DNA from: Planctomycetota bacterium
GTDB taxonomy: Bacteria > Planctomycetota > J058 > JAJDCQ01
NCBI GenBank assembly: GCA_029260755.1
Contig: JAJDCQ010000188.1
Span: 57,501-109,245 of the forward strand
Reading direction: 5' to 3'
DNA: 51,745 bases
Part shown: positions 7,223 to 14,970 of the stretch, one piece after another
Layout of the letters: each line of letters starts with the position of its first letter
How positions within the stretch are numbered: the stretch's first letter is position 1
Notes under the pieces: generated by a model
Told to the model about the DNA's origin: nothing
The model's input: the letters and a program-made list of their open reading frames with translations, nothing else
Databases searched by the model: none
Made by a program: the position numbers and the translations under genes

Positions 7223-9310
7223 CTAATAGGCCTGCTTCCTTGCCGGATTCGTCGACGGTGCGGGTGCGCGAGCCGCCGTTCCGGCGATCCGGATGACCGG
7301 ACGGAATCGACCGTCGCTCTCGACGCCGTCCTTCACGACGATCATCCCGTCGTTCCGTCGGCCGAATACCCGATCACGGACGGCGAGGAGCGGGCGGACG
7401 TCGTGGTCGCCCTCGTCGATCGTGAGCGGCGTCACCTCCCGGGTGGACGGGTCGATCACGAAGTGGCGATCCGCCTGGTCGATCGCGATGGCCCGCGCCC
7501 CGTGGGTCCGCTGGAAGCTCCCCGAGAGGATCGCGCCGCCGGGGATGAGCTCGGTGCGTCGACCCGACGGCAGCTCCCAGAACGTCACACCCTCGGCGGT
7601 GGAGGCGAGCAGACCGTCGTCGAGGTAGAAAGGCTCGACCTCGTCGCCGAGGCTGATCTTCGCCCGCTCGTCGGCCTGGCCGCGGACGAAGAGTCGCTCG
7701 CCCTCGACGAGGCCGGCCTTCGCCTCCTGCGCCAGCGTCCCCGGCCCCCAGGTCCCTTCGATCCCGGCGTCGGTCGCCTGTCCGGCGTCGTCCCAGCGAT
7801 GCCTCTCGTGGCGGACGCCGATCACGGCGGAGCCATCCTCGTAGCGAACGATCCGCGCTCGGTTCGTCTCGACGAGGGCGAGCTCGCGGCCGAGCCCGTC
7901 GCGGACGGTGATCTCGCCCAGCAGCGACGAGCTCACCCACGCCAGCTCCTCGGGGCGCCGCCAGCCCGGCCGGAGGGCGCGCCAGCCGTCGAGCGTCTCG
8001 AGCGTGCCCGTCCGGGTGTCGAGGATCGCCGTCCGGAACCAGGAGCGCGTCACCTCGAACGACGGGTAGGCCGTGCTCTGCGGGAGTGCGTAGCGGCCCC
8101 AGGTCTGGTCGGCCGCCGCGAGAAACCGGCCGTCGGCCGACCACCGGATCTCGGTGACGAAGCGATTCGTCGTCGGGATTGGCCGGAACGTCCCCGAGGC
8201 GACGTCGGCGACGATGAGCTGTCGCGCCACGTGCCGGATGTTGAACAGGTGACCGCGCTCTCCGCTGCCCAGCCGTCGGGACGTGACCAGGACCGCCACG
8301 TGCTCGCCCGTCGGCGACACGGCGAGCGTCGCCAGCCGTTCGGCGCTCGGCGTGCGGGCGGTCGCGATCATCTCCCCGTCCGCCACGAGCCCGTAGGCGA
8401 TCGGCGGGACGAAGGCCAGGGCGATCGCCCCCGTCGCGATCCGCAGCGAAGGGATGCTCCGGCGTCGAATCGGCGGCCGACCGCGCCCGCAGATCCAGAC
8501 GATCCCGGCCCCGAGGATCAGCGTCGCGGCGAGGACGACGCCCGCCCCGACGAGGCCGAGCGCGATGACCGCGACCATGAGCGCCGTGGCGGCGGCGAGG
8601 TCAGGGCCGCCGCTCTCGCCCTTCTCCTTGCCCCAGTGGTGCGCGCCGCGAGCGTAGAGGATGAAGGGCAGCGCGAGCGAGACGAGGGTGACCGGGACCG
8701 TCCAGATGGCGGCGTAGATCGCGATCTCGCTCATGCCGTAGCCCATGAACTGGATCGAAGGCAGGACGGTCATCGGGGCGAGCACCAGGAGGAACCCGCC
8801 GTTCGACGGGTGGTCGCCGATCGCCACGATCGCGGTCGTCATCGCCCACCCGAACGCGCTGGCGACCAGGATCAGCCACGGCGCGTCGGTGAGCAGGTCG
8901 AACGCGCGCGCCGTCGACTCGAGCGTCGGGAACCCGCCGGTGACGGCCAGGTAGACGCCGAAGAGGCTCCCGACGCAGCCCAGGAGGATCGCGGCCGAGA
9001 CGGCGTAGATCGCGGCCGGGAGGGCGAGCCCGCCGATCGGGAGGCCGAGGAGCTCCTCACGCCGAGGCCGCGAGCCCGCTTGCTGACCCGAGAACGTCTC
9101 GACGCCGCCGGCGAGCAGGGGGGCCACGAGCGCCATCAGGGGCAGCGCGACGATGATCGGCGCCGTCAGGTCGGGGTCCTTCTCGAGGATCCGCACGCCG
9201 AGTGTGCCGAGGCCGAGCACCAGCCCGAGGCCGGCGCCGGCCAGCGTCATGGCGGTGACGATGCGGCGCTTCTGAGCGATCAGCGCTCCTGTTCCGTAGA
9301 ACGCCTTCAC
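7223..9310 (-). CDS. ABC transporter membrane subunit with C-terminal propeller-like domain
   Basis: A 695-residue protein. Roughly the first 320 residues carry about eight to ten hydrophobic segments, consistent with an ABC-2-like permease. The remaining 370 residues are soluble and resemble a beta-propeller: recurring patterns such as LAVSPTGEHVAVLV and RWSADGRFLAAAD, each with an SPDG-like turn. The start is a GTG at 9310 that overlaps the ATPase stop by four bases (GTGA), so the two are translationally coupled. The fusion of permease and propeller is unusual; the propeller could sense a ligand or bind a partner outside the membrane. The substrate is unknown. Confidence 0.8.
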   Translation of the reverse strand: MKAFYGTGALIAQKRRIVTAMTLAGAGLGLVLGLGTLGVRILEKDPDLTAPIIVALPLMALVAPLLAGGVETFSGQQAGSRPRREELLGLPIGGLALPAAIYAVSAAILLGCVGSLFGVYLAVTGGFPTLESTARAFDLLTDAPWLILVASAFGWAMTTAIVAIGDHPSNGGFLLVLAPMTVLPSIQFMGYGMSEIAIYAAIWTVPVTLVSLALPFILYARGAHHWGKEKGESGGPDLAAATALMVAVIALGLVGAGVVLAATLILGAGIVWICGRGRPPIRRRSIPSLRIATGAIALAFVPPIAYGLVADGEMIATARTPSAERLATLAVSPTGEHVAVLVTSRRLGSGERGHLFNIRHVARQLIVADVASGTFRPIPTTNRFVTEIRWSADGRFLAAADQTWGRYALPQSTAYPSFEVTRSWFRTAILDTRTGTLETLDGWRALRPGWRRPEELAWVSSSLLGEITVRDGLGRELALVETNRARIVRYEDGSAVIGVRHERHRWDDAGQATDAGIEGTWGPGTLAQEAKAGLVEGERLFVRGQADERAKISLGDEVEPFYLDDGLLASTAEGVTFWELPSGRRTELIPGGAILSGSFQRTHGARAIAIDQADRHFVIDPSTREVTPLTIDEGDHDVRPLLAVRDRVFGRRNDGMIVVKDGVESDGRFRPVIRIAGTAARAPAPSTNPARKQAY

Positions 9311-10245
9311 GACGTCACCTCCTCTTCCTTGCCGGCGAGCACCTCGAGGTAGATCTCGCGGATCGTCATCCGGCGCACCTCGATCTTCCGGGTGACCCCG
9401 GGCAGGTCGACGAGTCGAGCGATGAGCTCGTCGGTCGCGTCGTCGAGGATCGCGACGCGCTCGTCGGGCGGCGCGGCGCGGTCGGTCTTGACCTGCCGGA
9501 CGCCGATCAGCTCGCTCGGCGCCCGGTCGAGCGCGGCGCTGCCGCCGGCCTCGACCGAGACCCGGACCCGTCGGAAGCGGTCGCGAAGCTCGTCGAGGGT
9601 GCCGGCGTGGGTCACGCGACCCTCTCGGATGAAGGCGAGCCGGTCGGCGATCCGCTCGACGTCGTCGATGAGATGGCTCGCGATCACGACCGTCCTCCCC
9701 TCCTCCTGAACGAGGTCGATCAGCAGCTCCATCAGCTCGTGCCGCGCGAACAGATCGAGCCCGAGGGCCGGCTCGTCGAGGACGAGCAGCTCGGGTCGGC
9801 TCGCCAGGGCGAGGACGAGGCGCAGCCGCGCCTGCTGTCCCTTGCTCAGCGCGCCGATCCGCTTGTCGAGGGGAACCTCGAACCGTTCGAGCAGCTCCTT
9901 GGCGTGACCATCGTCCCAGCGATCACCCCGGAGCCGCGCGTGGAGCTCGATCTCGTCGCGGATGCGCGTCCGGCCCGGCGTCGCGGTGACGTCGTTGACG
10001 TAGGCCATGCGCAGGCGCTCGCCGACGCCGAGCGCCTCGGGGTCGACCCCCAGGACGCGCGCCTCGCCCCCGTGGCGACCGAGCAGGCCGACCGCGATGC
10101 GGAGAAGCGTCGACTTCCCGCAGCCGTTGCGGCCCAGGAGCGCGGTCACGCTCCCGCGCTCGACCGTCAGGTCCGCGCCCGCCAGGACCTCTTCCCGTCC
10201 GAACCAGCGCGTCACTCCGCGCATGTCGATCACGGCATCAGACAT
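9307..10245 (-). CDS. ABC transporter ATP-binding protein
   Basis: A 312-residue ATPase. The Walker A motif is GRNGCGKST, the Walker B is LLVLDEPALGLD, and the signature region is LSKGQQARLRL (LSKGQ, as in ABC-2 export and YtrB-type ATPases); the switch His is in IASHLIDD. I chose the ATG at 10245, which is preceded by AGGAGGG and overlaps the regulator stop by eight bases. The longer frame upstream would lie inside the regulator gene. The C-terminal about 90 residues are an extra domain as in BcrA/YtrB-like exporters. It powers the adjacent permease. Confidence 0.93.
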   Translation of the reverse strand: MSDAVIDMRGVTRWFGREEVLAGADLTVERGSVTALLGRNGCGKSTLLRIAVGLLGRHGGEARVLGVDPEALGVGERLRMAYVNDVTATPGRTRIRDEIELHARLRGDRWDDGHAKELLERFEVPLDKRIGALSKGQQARLRLVLALASRPELLVLDEPALGLDLFARHELMELLIDLVQEEGRTVVIASHLIDDVERIADRLAFIREGRVTHAGTLDELRDRFRRVRVSVEAGGSAALDRAPSELIGVRQVKTDRAAPPDERVAILDDATDELIARLVDLPGVTRKIEVRRMTIREIYLEVLAGKEEEVTS

Positions 10246-10705
10246 CGGATGCCACCCTCCTCGCTTCGTGATCCCCCGACCCCGCATCCCGCCCCCCGTC
10301 CGGGCGGGTGGCGTCCTCGGCGAGCAGCCTCGCCAGGAGCGCCTCGATCTCGTCGTCGTCGAGGGCGGCCCGCCGCGCCAGCGCGATCGCCTCGCGCAGC
10401 CGCTCCTCGACGATCGTCGTCCGTTCCCGCTGGCAGCGCCGCGCGGCGGCGCGCGTCACGAAGACGCCGCGCCCACGCTGGCTCTCGATCAGCCCCGCGC
10501 CTTCGAGCTCGCGGTAGACCCGGACGATGGTGTTCGGATTGACGAGCAGGCTCCGCGCGAGCGCCCGGACGCTCGGCAGCCGGTCGCCCGGCGCGTAGGC
10601 GCCGCGGGCGACCGCGAACTTGAGGCGGTTGCCGATCTGCTCGTAGACGGGGACGTCGCTCTCGAAGTCGACGGGCTCGGTCAGTCCGACGGTCGGCTCG
10701 GTCAC
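10238..10705 (-). CDS. GntR family transcriptional regulator, YtrA-like
   Basis: A 155-residue regulator. Residues about 15-85 are a GntR winged helix (VPVYEQIGNRLKFAVARG, GDRLPSVRALARSLLVNPNTIVRVYRELE seen as the helix-turn-helix and wing), followed by a short helical dimerisation segment as in the YtrA subfamily, with no ligand-binding FadR or UTRA domain. The start is a GTG at 10705. It is first in a three-gene unit with an ABC ATPase and permease, the standard arrangement of YtrA regulators, which usually repress their own operon and respond to envelope stress or cell-wall antibiotics. The inducer here is unknown. Confidence 0.92.
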   Translation of the reverse strand: MTEPTVGLTEPVDFESDVPVYEQIGNRLKFAVARGAYAPGDRLPSVRALARSLLVNPNTIVRVYRELEGAGLIESQRGRGVFVTRAAARRCQRERTTIVEERLREAIALARRAALDDDEIEALLARLLAEDATRPDGGRDAGSGDHEARRVASDV

Positions 10706-10796
10706 GACGCGTCTCCCCGCGGAACCCTCGAGCCTGGTTCCCGCCGTTCGGTCCGATCCGTCGGACCCGCTCCGGTCGGGCGCTCGAGTGTTCTAG

Positions 10797-10808
10797 TGTG
10801 CCAGCACA
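10797..10808. promoter_or_regulatory. Inverted repeat TGTGC-CA-GCACA, candidate operator of the GntR/ABC operon
   Basis: The dyad lies about 92 bases upstream of the regulator start. On the minus strand it is followed by TAGAAC, a possible -10 element, so a bound GntR protein would cover the promoter. YtrA-type regulators bind AGTGTA-type palindromes, which is a loose match to AGTGTGC here. Assignment is by position and shape. Confidence 0.45.
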
Positions 10809-10866
10809 GTTAATCAGTCGGGGAGAGGAGCGTCAAGGGGGGTTTTCGAGATTGTCGTCTCCGTCG

Positions 10867-11550
10867 TCACTTCCCGTGGCTCTCGAAGTAGATACCTACC
10901 GCCGGGATGATCCAGATCGGTGCGGTCACGACGAGGGCGACGTCGATCGGAACGGTGATGACGGTCGCGAGCGCCGCGACGGCCAGGCGTCCCGGGCTTG
11001 GCTCGGTCCGCCACCAGGCCTCGAGGAACGTCTTCGCAAGCGAGCCGTCGCGCGGGTCGCGGAGGACGATGACGGGGACGACCCGCGGGCGACCCCCGAC
11101 CTCGGGCGGCGGCGCGAGGATCAGCAACACGAGGGCGACGGCGCCCGTCCGTTCGGGCCACGCCGCTGGCAGCGGGAGCGAATCGATCTCGGTCATCGCA
11201 GCGCTCGCGGGATCCTCGGCAGTCTCGGGGAGGCGCGGGCCGGGGTCGATCTCTCGCTGCCGCGTCGGGAGCGCACGGAGACCGTCGAGTCCGGCGACGC
11301 CGGACGGCCAGGTGAGCTCGACGAGCCGGTCGCCCGCGTCGACCTCGAGCCGGACGTTCCCGGCGCGGTCGATCGACGCGCCCTGGATGCCAGTGGCGTC
11401 GCGTACCCGCGGCGGATCCTGGCGCCCGCGGGCCCAGCTCCACAGGCCGCGGGTCGCGCACCCGACGAGGAGCGTCGGGGAGGTGAACGCGAGGATCAGG
11501 AGCAGCGCGAGGGCGAGGGGGCGGGAGGCTCTCGGCGAACGGCCGGTCAT
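10867..11550 (-). CDS. Predicted lipoprotein of unknown function, YceK-like C terminus
   Basis: A 227-residue protein starting at the ATG at 11550. The signal sequence ends in the lipobox LLVGC (Cys about residue 31). The middle is a soluble domain of unknown fold. The C-terminal 40 residues hold two hydrophobic stretches around VPIDVALVVTAPIWIIP, a pattern reminiscent of the short YceK-type lipoproteins of enterobacteria, but the similarity is weak and the protein much longer. No neighbour points to a role; the repeat at 11674-11814 lies just upstream. Confidence 0.7.
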   Translation of the reverse strand: MTGRSPRASRPLALALLLILAFTSPTLLVGCATRGLWSWARGRQDPPRVRDATGIQGASIDRAGNVRLEVDAGDRLVELTWPSGVAGLDGLRALPTRQREIDPGPRLPETAEDPASAAMTEIDSLPLPAAWPERTGAVALVLLILAPPPEVGGRPRVVPVIVLRDPRDGSLAKTFLEAWWRTEPSPGRLAVAALATVITVPIDVALVVTAPIWIIPAVGIYFESHGK

Positions 11551-11673
11551 GCCAGCAGCGTAGCGGCTGGCGGACGTTGGAACACGCGGGCTCTGCGTGA
11601 GCAATCGATCGGCGAAGCCGATCATCCCTCGTGTTTCTGGAACGCGCGCACGTGTTTGTCGTCGCGGGGAAAC

Positions 11674-11814
11674 GATCCACAGATTTCACAGATTACACAG
11701 ATTGCCGCGGGCGGGTCCGAGTCGTTGCCGATGCCGAGAACGGTCCGCCCTTGTGGCGAGGGATGACCGCCTTCGGCAGCTCCCAATCTGTGGAATCTGT
11801 GCAATCTGTGGATC
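11674..11814. repeat. Inverted-arm intergenic repeat, CACAGATTn family
   Basis: The left arm (11674-11704) contains three tandem 9-base units of CACAGATTn; the right arm (11784-11814) is its reverse complement with 29 of 31 positions matching. The 79-base centre is GC-rich. The element fills the space between the GH5 gene stop and the lipoprotein start and could fold into a long hairpin in RNA. Because the unit length is three codons, both strands give spurious open frames with repeating TDFTDYTD-like peptides. Similar sequences are familiar from other GC-rich environmental genomes (memory, not searched). Confidence 0.85.
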
Positions 11815-11826
11815 TGGCTCGCGGGG

Positions 11827-13218
11827 TCAGGCGCGCGAGACGGTCAGGCGCGCCGCGCCCGCCGCCTTCGTCCACACGACGACGACGCCGCCCTCCCGGT
11901 CGTGGGCCGCCTCGCCGGCGACGCCTTCGAGCTGCACCCGGGCGCCGTCGGGGAAGAGGCGCTCGGGGGCGGCGACCTCCGTCGTTCCGTTCTCGATCGC
12001 GGTCCATTCGAGCCGCGCGGCGTGGGCGTCGGGGTCCCAGTGGAAGCTGCCGAGCTCGCCCGCCACCGCCCGCGGGTAGGGGCGGACGACCGCGTCGACG
12101 AGCGGCGTCTCCTCGCCGTCGGGCGCGACGATGCTCATCGCCTCGTCGTTCCACGCGTAGGTCGGGTCTTCGGAGTACTCCCAGACGGTGCCGTGCATCG
12201 CGAACCGGTCGAGGGCGTCGTAGTGGCTTCGGAGGTAGGCGGCGCCGCCGGCGGTGTCGGCCGGGACGCCGAACTCGCCGAGGAGGACGGGGACGTTCCA
12301 CGCCTCGCCGCGCGCCTCCCACGCCGCGAGGGCGTCGGCGTAGTCGCGCGCGCCGTCGTAGCGCTTGCTCAGCGCGACCGACCCGTCGTAGCTGTGGGGC
12401 GCGAAGACGAGGCCGTCTCCCTCCGGTCGGGTCAGCGCCGTCTCGCCAGCGAGGGCGTCCGCGCCGGTCGCGTCGAAGAAGACGAGCGCGTCGGGCGCCT
12501 CCTCCCGAAGCTCGCGCGCGATCCGTCCGTAGAACGGGACGAGCACCTCTCCGGCCCAGCGTCTCCAGTCGGCGGTTCCCCAGCCGGGCTCGTTGATCGG
12601 CTCGAAGCCGATCACCGCGTCGACGGCGCCGAGCTGTCGCGCGACCTTGCGCCACATCGTGACGTAGCGTTCGAGCAGCCCGTCCTCGTCGGCCCAGAAG
12701 CGGTCGAACGCGCGCCGTACGCCGGGGTGACGGAGGTAGGCCTCGAACCAGTGCGAGAGGGAGACCTCGCCTTGCGCGGCCGGGTCGTCGTCCGCGGGCA
12801 GCGCCCACGACGGGAAGCCGCTCCCGCCGTACGCGCGCGCGAAGATGTCCTGGTGGCAGTCGACGATCACCCGGATCCCGCGCAGCCCGAGCTCCCGGGC
12901 GATCCGCTCGTAGAGGTGGAGCCAGCTCTCGGAGTAGAGGCCGCGCTGCGGCTCGACCGCCTCCCACGGGAAGGGGAGCCGGACCAGGTTGCACCCCCAC
13001 GAGGCGATCCGACCGGCGTAGCGGCCGACCGCCTCGTCGAATGGAGGTGCGTCGGGCGCTCCCCCTTCGCGGAAGGCGAACGGGATGAACGGGGGGAGCT
13101 TGGCGCGGCCGCCGGCGTTGACGCCGCGGAGGATCACCTCGCGGCCGAGCGCGTCGCGGAGCCGGCGCCCCTCGGCCCGGAGGCGGAGCGAGCCGAACTG
13201 GGGCCTCGAGACCGTCAT
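11827..13218 (-). CDS. Glycoside hydrolase family 5, endoglycoceramidase-like
   Basis: A 463-residue protein with a (beta/alpha)8 glycosidase core. The acid/base Glu is in FEPINEPGWG and the nucleophile Glu in VLLGEFGV; the earlier VIVDCHQDIF matches the DxHQD motif of the endoglycoceramidase branch of GH5, and the N-terminal ILRGVNAGG is typical of GH5. The last about 90 residues form an Ig-like beta domain, also found in endoglycoceramidases. No signal peptide is seen with the ATG at 13218, which lacks a ribosome-binding site, so cytoplasmic action or a wrong start are both possible. Glycolipid or oligosaccharide substrate is inferred only from the subfamily resemblance. Confidence 0.87.
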   Translation of the reverse strand: MTVSRPQFGSLRLRAEGRRLRDALGREVILRGVNAGGRAKLPPFIPFAFREGGAPDAPPFDEAVGRYAGRIASWGCNLVRLPFPWEAVEPQRGLYSESWLHLYERIARELGLRGIRVIVDCHQDIFARAYGGSGFPSWALPADDDPAAQGEVSLSHWFEAYLRHPGVRRAFDRFWADEDGLLERYVTMWRKVARQLGAVDAVIGFEPINEPGWGTADWRRWAGEVLVPFYGRIARELREEAPDALVFFDATGADALAGETALTRPEGDGLVFAPHSYDGSVALSKRYDGARDYADALAAWEARGEAWNVPVLLGEFGVPADTAGGAAYLRSHYDALDRFAMHGTVWEYSEDPTYAWNDEAMSIVAPDGEETPLVDAVVRPYPRAVAGELGSFHWDPDAHAARLEWTAIENGTTEVAAPERLFPDGARVQLEGVAGEAAHDREGGVVVVWTKAAGAARLTVSRA

Positions 13219-13333
13219 GGCGGGAGGGTAACACGAGCCATGGCTTGGGGCTAGGCGATCGAAAGAAAGACGTTGCGCTCCCGAGGCGTGGCGTGCGATA
13301 ACGACCCGCCTCAGACGCGTCGAGGAGCCCACG

Positions 13334-13705
13334 ATGTCCGAGAAGATGGTACTCGTCGTCGATGACTCCCTCACCGCGCGAATGTTCGCGGTCGAGGTGA
13401 TGCGCGAGGGGGGCTACGCCGTCGTCGAGGCCGACTCGGGCGAGGCGGCCCTGGAGGTCGCCGCGGGCCTGGGGGACGAGCTCATCCTCCTCGTCACCGA
13501 TGTTCTCATGCCCGGGATCAAGGGACCCGAGCTCGCGCACCGCCTCCGTGAGGCGCGGCCGTCCCTTCCGATCATCGTCACCTCGGGCTACTCCGGCGAC
13601 GTCGACCTCGGCGAGCTCCTCCGCGAACCCGGCGTCCGCTTCATCAAGAAGCCGGCGTCTCCGGACGAGCTCCTCGAGGCGGCTTCCGAGCTCATGGGGC
13701 CGTAG
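13334..13705 (+). CDS. Stand-alone response regulator receiver domain
   Basis: A 123-residue CheY-like protein with no output domain. The acidic pocket VVDD, the phospho-acceptor Asp in VTDVLMPG, the switch residue in VTSGYS and the conserved Lys in FIKKPAS are all present. The sequence resembles the receiver usually fused to the C terminus of PAS-HFNN-type hybrid kinases. Its stop overlaps the stop of the opposite-strand histidine kinase gene by 14 bases. The start ATG at 13334 follows GAGGAG. Confidence 0.94.
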   Translation: MSEKMVLVVDDSLTARMFAVEVMREGGYAVVEADSGEAALEVAAGLGDELILLVTDVLMPGIKGPELAHRLREARPSLPIIVTSGYSGDVDLGELLREPGVRFIKKPASPDELLEAASELMGP

Positions 13706-14963
13706 CGGCGTCGCCGGGCGTCCCATCCGCGGGCGGCAAGAGGAGCTGGACCGTCGACGGGTCGGTCTCGAGCGTGATGTGGCCGCCGTGCGTCGCGAGG
13801 ATCCCCTGCGTGACCGCGAGGCCCATCCCCGCCCCGTGCGCGGCGTCCTTCGTCGTGAAGAACGGCTCGAACACGCGTCGGTGGAGCTCGACCGGGATGC
13901 CGGGGCCCTCGTCGGAGACCTCGACCGCGAGCCAGGTTCCGGGAGGAACGGTCTCGGCGACATCGGAGAACGACGACAGCGAAGACGAGGTCGAGTCGTC
14001 ACTCGAGTCGGCGACCTCGAACGAGTGGGCCCGCACGACGATGCGGCCTCCGGCCGGCGACGCTTCGATCGCGTTGATGATCAGCGAAACGACGGCTCTC
14101 TCGAGCTGCTTGCCGTGGCCGTGAACGCTCGGCATGTCCGCGGCCGGCTCGAAGACGATTTCGGTCTCGGTGCCCGTCGTCTCGAGCGCGATGGCTCTCG
14201 CGTTCCCGACGACCTCGACCAGGTCGACCTCGGTCGGGGCCTCGACCGCCTCGTGGCGGGCGTAGTCGACGAGCTTCTGAACCAGCTCCGCCGCCTCGGC
14301 GGCCGCCATCTGGATCCTCCGCGCCGGTTTCGCGATCCGATTCTCCTCGCCGGCACGCATCTCGATGAGCTGGGCGAAGCCACCGATCGGAGTGAGGAGG
14401 TTGTTGAAGCTGTGGGCGAGGCCGGCTGTGACGCTCGCGGCCGCCTCGCGGCGTTCCGAGTCCCGGGTTCGCAGCTCGAGGTGTCGGGCCTTCTCCTCCG
14501 CCGTGCGCCGCCGCGAGACGTCGCGGGCGACGCCGAGGACGACGCGCCGGCCGTCGATCATGGTCGGGTAGCCCCGCACCTCGATCCAGATGCGTGTGCC
14601 GTCCTTGCGGTTGAGGATCAGCTCGTCGGGGCCGGTCGTGCGGCCGAGCGCCTGGAGGGCGAGGATCTTGGTCAGCTTCGGGAGCTGGGACATCGGGACG
14701 AGCCCGACGCCGATCGTCAGGAAGCTCTTGCCGATCAGCTCCGCGCGGTCGTATCCCACCATCTCCTCGCTGGCGCGGTTGCCGTCGATGAACACTCCCT
14801 TCAGGTCGTGGATGATGATCGCGTCGGGCGCATCCTCGAAGAGGATCTCGAGGCGACCGTTCGCCGTCTGGAGGCGGCGCTCGACGTCGCGGAGACGCTC
14901 GACCTCGGCCTCGAGCTCCGCGACCCGTGCCTGGAGATCGTCGCTCGTCGGTCCCGTCGTCAC
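13692..14963 (-). CDS. Cytoplasmic PAS-domain sensor histidine kinase
   Basis: A 423-residue kinase without membrane segments: a short coiled coil (residues about 8-38), a PAS domain (about 40-160), the dimerisation/phospho-acceptor region with AHSFNNLLTPIGGF (His retained; the acidic residue that usually follows it is Ser), and an ATPase domain with NAIEA (N box), DEGPGIP (G1) and HGAGMGLAV (G2). A Ser/Asp-rich insert lies between the N and G1 boxes. It starts with GTG at 14963, seven bases after the guaA stop, so it may be co-transcribed with guaBA. Its likely partner is the opposite-strand receiver at 13334. Confidence 0.93.
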   Translation of the reverse strand: MTTGPTSDDLQARVAELEAEVERLRDVERRLQTANGRLEILFEDAPDAIIIHDLKGVFIDGNRASEEMVGYDRAELIGKSFLTIGVGLVPMSQLPKLTKILALQALGRTTGPDELILNRKDGTRIWIEVRGYPTMIDGRRVVLGVARDVSRRRTAEEKARHLELRTRDSERREAAASVTAGLAHSFNNLLTPIGGFAQLIEMRAGEENRIAKPARRIQMAAAEAAELVQKLVDYARHEAVEAPTEVDLVEVVGNARAIALETTGTETEIVFEPAADMPSVHGHGKQLERAVVSLIINAIEASPAGGRIVVRAHSFEVADSSDDSTSSSLSSFSDVAETVPPGTWLAVEVSDEGPGIPVELHRRVFEPFFTTKDAAHGAGMGLAVTQGILATHGGHITLETDPSTVQLLLPPADGTPGDAATAP

Positions 14964-14970
14964 GCCGGGG

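Noticed and set aside
11674..11814. CRISPR array
   Set aside because: Repeat units are 9 bases, directly adjacent and with inverted second arm; there are no spacers and no cas genes in the window.
11597..12079. Open frames with repeating TDFTDYTD- and HRFHRLHRL-like peptides
   Set aside because: They translate the 9-base repeat units of the element at 11674-11814.
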